The translations under genes and the position numbers were made by a program. The notes beneath the pieces are model-generated. The model ran no database searches, was not told the origin of the DNA, and worked only from the letters and a program-made list of their open reading frames with translations. This document shows positions 4,708 through 6,136 of a stretch of 6,136 nt of DNA, piece by piece. This DNA comes from CAYGZQ01 sp964354375 [NCBI: uncultured Planctomycetota bacterium]. Its GTDB lineage: Bacteria; JAJVIF01; JAPKYR01. The stretch lies in NCBI GenBank assembly GCA_964354375.1, contig CAYGZQ010000115.1:1-6136 (forward strand). The letters run 5' to 3'. Each line of letters begins with the position of its first letter. Position 1 is the stretch's first letter.

Positions 4708-6136
4708 TCATCAGGCTTGGCACCCCAAGCCCCCTCGAGGCCGATGAAATCGCTATACCATGTCATGGCTTTCAATGGAGTACACCGCAGCGGCATGTTG
4801 TCTTGGCAGCAACAGGGGTCAGCATCAGGAAGGTTGACCGTTCTCACGATTTCCTTCTGCCATTCCTCAGTTGTCAGGCATGCTCTTTCGCATGCATAGG
4901 CTCTTGTTTCAGCATCCAGCATGCCTTTATGGTGCATGCAATAGTGCAAGAGCTCATGAAGCAAAGTGTTGAAATTGAATTCCGACTCTAGAACAATGGT
5001 CCAGGGAGCACCCCAGGACCATTGGCTCTGGTCTCCTCCAATGACGAAGTTTGGAGTATAAGTACAATCGCAGAAGTGTCGTAGACAATCGCATAGTTGG
5101 ATGTTACCGCAGAAGTCAATGCACCCGGTCTTGCGAACACGCTCACAAAGGTCCATAAATATCCCGATGGCGCGATCCCTTTTCTCGGCCGGAAGAGGAT
5201 TCCCCGCATCATCGTGGAAATAGCCCACATTCCCATACCAGCAGATTCCGCCTCCGCCTCCACACTTGCTATTCTTGTCAACAGATAGGTCCAGATCAGG
5301 ATAGTCTTTTGGGTCACAGCAGCTCTCGAAGCAGCTGAAATCGCTCTTGAGAAATCCGGATGCTATTTCGCTCGCGCAAGCGCGATCTCCGAGAAGGCGC
5401 ACTCTCAAACCAGGACAGCAGCACATCCCGTGCCAGCATTCACGGAGCGACGTCTCGTGGGTCGCGAGTTTCTTGACGCAACCGGGAACCCAATAATCAT
5501 AGCAACAGGGAGGGCAGGTGTCAGGTGTCGGCGGGCTGTAACCGTCCGGGCCGGCGCATCCTAAGGCTTCCTGCTCAGGATCGATAAGTGCGCCGACTTC
5601 GTAGTCACCGACTCCGCCTATCGGGTATCCAGCCCCTTGTCCGATATATGGATTATTGCCCACTCTGCTCGTCTGCCTAGCCAGTCCCGACAAATAGTGC
5701 CTTCCCCCGCCATGCACTAGCGCATCAAAACCTTGCGTGCGGGGGTTGGTGGTGCCGCCACCGTAACACTCCGTGAAGGCACCCATCGCGCCGAGGCGGG
5801 AGATGTCGGTGAAGGAGGAGGTGGTCGGCACGAGGTCGTTCTCGGGCTGACGCTCGCCTGACGCCATGCGCGGCGCGCGGGTCACGGTCGCGGACGAGCC
5901 GCGCGGGACCTTGGCGGCAATATCGGCCATGTCGCGGAAGAGAAATTCATCGGTATATGATGACGGACCGACGTAACTCCGCTGGCGCACCCCGTCGGGC
6001 TTGTGCAGGTAGTCGCGATCGTAGCGGACGTAGTTGTAGATCCACATCCCGTTGCCGCTCGCGCTGAACTCGTGCTCCTGGGCCAAAGCGTTCCCGTCGT
6101 ACACGTACCTCATCAGCGTCTCAGCCCACTCCTCGC
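4683..6136 (-). CDS. RHS/YD-repeat protein C-terminal part with cysteine-rich HExxH domain (5' end outside window)
   Basis: The frame is open through the right edge. The codons before the internal Met at 6111-6113 read EEWAETL, which aligns with the equivalent RHS segment of the protein at 1485-3407, so that Met is not the true start. Counting from it, residues 1 to about 135 are RHS tip (YVYDGNALAQEH, DYLHKPDGVRQ, hinge YGGGT...GFDALV at 117-133). Residues about 136-198 are a Gly/Pro-rich linker with little similarity to the other copy. Residues about 199-445 are the cysteine-rich domain with 28 cysteines. H386-E387-L-L-H390 and Glu402 in ETRAYACER form the predicted zinc site. A Trp-rich tail (residues 446-476) follows. 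No DPxG self-cleavage motif is visible between RHS tip and C-terminal domain. The upstream part may be a full RHS shell, which the window cannot show. It ends inside the start of the propeller gene at 3478-4707. Confidence 0.85.
   Translation of the reverse strand, partial: EEWAETLMRYVYDGNALAQEHEFSASGNGMWIYNYVRYDRDYLHKPDGVRQRSYVGPSSYTDEFLFRDMADIAAKVPRGSSATVTRAPRMASGERQPENDLVPTTSSFTDISRLGAMGAFTECYGGGTTNPRTQGFDALVHGGGRHYLSGLARQTSRVGNNPYIGQGAGYPIGGVGDYEVGALIDPEQEALGCAGPDGYSPPTPDTCPPCCYDYWVPGCVKKLATHETSLRECWHGMCCCPGLRVRLLGDRACASEIASGFLKSDFSCFESCCDPKDYPDLDLSVDKNSKCGGGGGICWYGNVGYFHDDAGNPLPAEKRDRAIGIFMDLCERVRKTGCIDFCGNIQLCDCLRHFCDCTYTPNFVIGGDQSQWSWGAPWTIVLESEFNFNTLLHELLHYCMHHKGMLDAETRAYACERACLTTEEWQKEIVRTVNLPDADPCCCQDNMPLRCTPLKAMTWYSDFIGLEGAWGAKPDEWIWGLFR
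4714..4731 (-). other. Perfect 7-bp inverted repeat just upstream of the propeller start
   Basis: The minus strand reads GGCTTGG, GGTG, CCAAGCC: a seven-base-pair stem with a four-base loop ending seven bases before the ATG at 4707. It lies inside codons for the RHS tail (AWGAKP). No T run follows, so it is not a terminator. It might modulate initiation of the overlapping propeller gene, or be chance. Confidence 0.4.
4779..5528 (-). other. Cysteine-rich putative metallopeptidase domain, copy 2
   Basis: This covers residues 196-445 counted from the internal Met at 6113. All 28 cysteines align with cysteines of copy 1 at 1572-2297, including CPPCC, CCCPG, the CxC pairs and the DPCCC cluster. 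A line sampled within it (4921-4980) is about 38% GC, far below the 67-75% of the RHS tip lines at 5761-5880. That suggests separate origins of domain and carrier. Confidence 0.65.
4884..4958 (-). other. HExxH-x11-E zinc-site motif, copy 2
   Basis: This encodes HELLH, 11 residues, then Glu in ETRAYACER. It keeps the same spacing as the motif at 1686-1760 although the residues between differ, which supports real selection on the metal site. Confidence 0.65.
5711..6136 (-). repeat. RHS tip repeat unit, copy in the first RHS gene
   Basis: This is the counterpart of 2448-2882, with the same order of blocks up to the hinge YGGGT...GFDALV. The unit continues beyond the right edge of the window. 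It is GC-rich (67% in 5761-5820, 75% in 5821-5880). Confidence 0.75.

Noticed and set aside
4897-4958. ATP23 or ImmA/IrrE-type peptidase assignment from HExxH and the AYACE block
   Set aside because: The similarity is limited to the short metal-site pattern. The dense cysteine framework is unlike those families, so no family name is given.

Overview
All convincing genes in this window lie on the minus strand, so transcription runs from high to low coordinates. The content suggests a bacterium with a large surface-protein repertoire: RHS/YD-repeat proteins alternate with membrane-anchored, SBBP-like beta-propeller proteins whose loops carry DxDPG motifs. That combination is common in Planctomycetota and other environmental phyla. 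The phylum is an inference from protein style only, since no ribosomal or housekeeping marker is present. No RNA gene, insertion sequence, CRISPR array or convincing promoter or terminator was seen, and no gene-free stretch exceeds about 125 bases.

Layout in transcription order: (1) 6136-4683, the C-terminal part of an RHS protein, cut by the window edge, ending in a cysteine-rich domain with HELLH. (2) 4707-3478, a type II membrane-anchored propeller protein whose start overlaps the end of gene 1. (3) 3407-1485, a short but complete RHS-type ORF with a homologous cysteine-rich domain carrying HEMVH. (4) 1359-91, a second membrane-anchored propeller protein. (5) about 85-1, the first bases of a third RHS segment, visible as an untracked open frame that matches gene 3 at WxFxFDRKNRLK. 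The window is therefore a tandem array of RHS-tip/protease-like modules alternating with propeller genes.

The two RHS C-terminal domains share a zincin signature with identical spacing (HExxH, 11 residues, then Glu in ExxAYACER). All 28 cysteines of the domain in gene 1 have a counterpart in gene 3. The RHS tip is GC-rich (67-77% in the sampled lines) while the protease-like domain drops to 38-48%, which looks like a mosaic join. Each propeller protein has one N-terminal membrane segment followed by seven recognisable repeats, consistent with a seven-bladed extracytoplasmic propeller.

Working hypothesis (inference): these are repeated RHS-tip modules built by recombination in the RHS core. 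Each delivers or displays a cysteine-rich putative metallopeptidase, and the following membrane propeller acts as a partner, possibly an immunity or anchoring protein. Against a classical polymorphic toxin reading, both C-terminal domains belong to one family, and no canonical RHS DPxG self-cleavage motif is visible.
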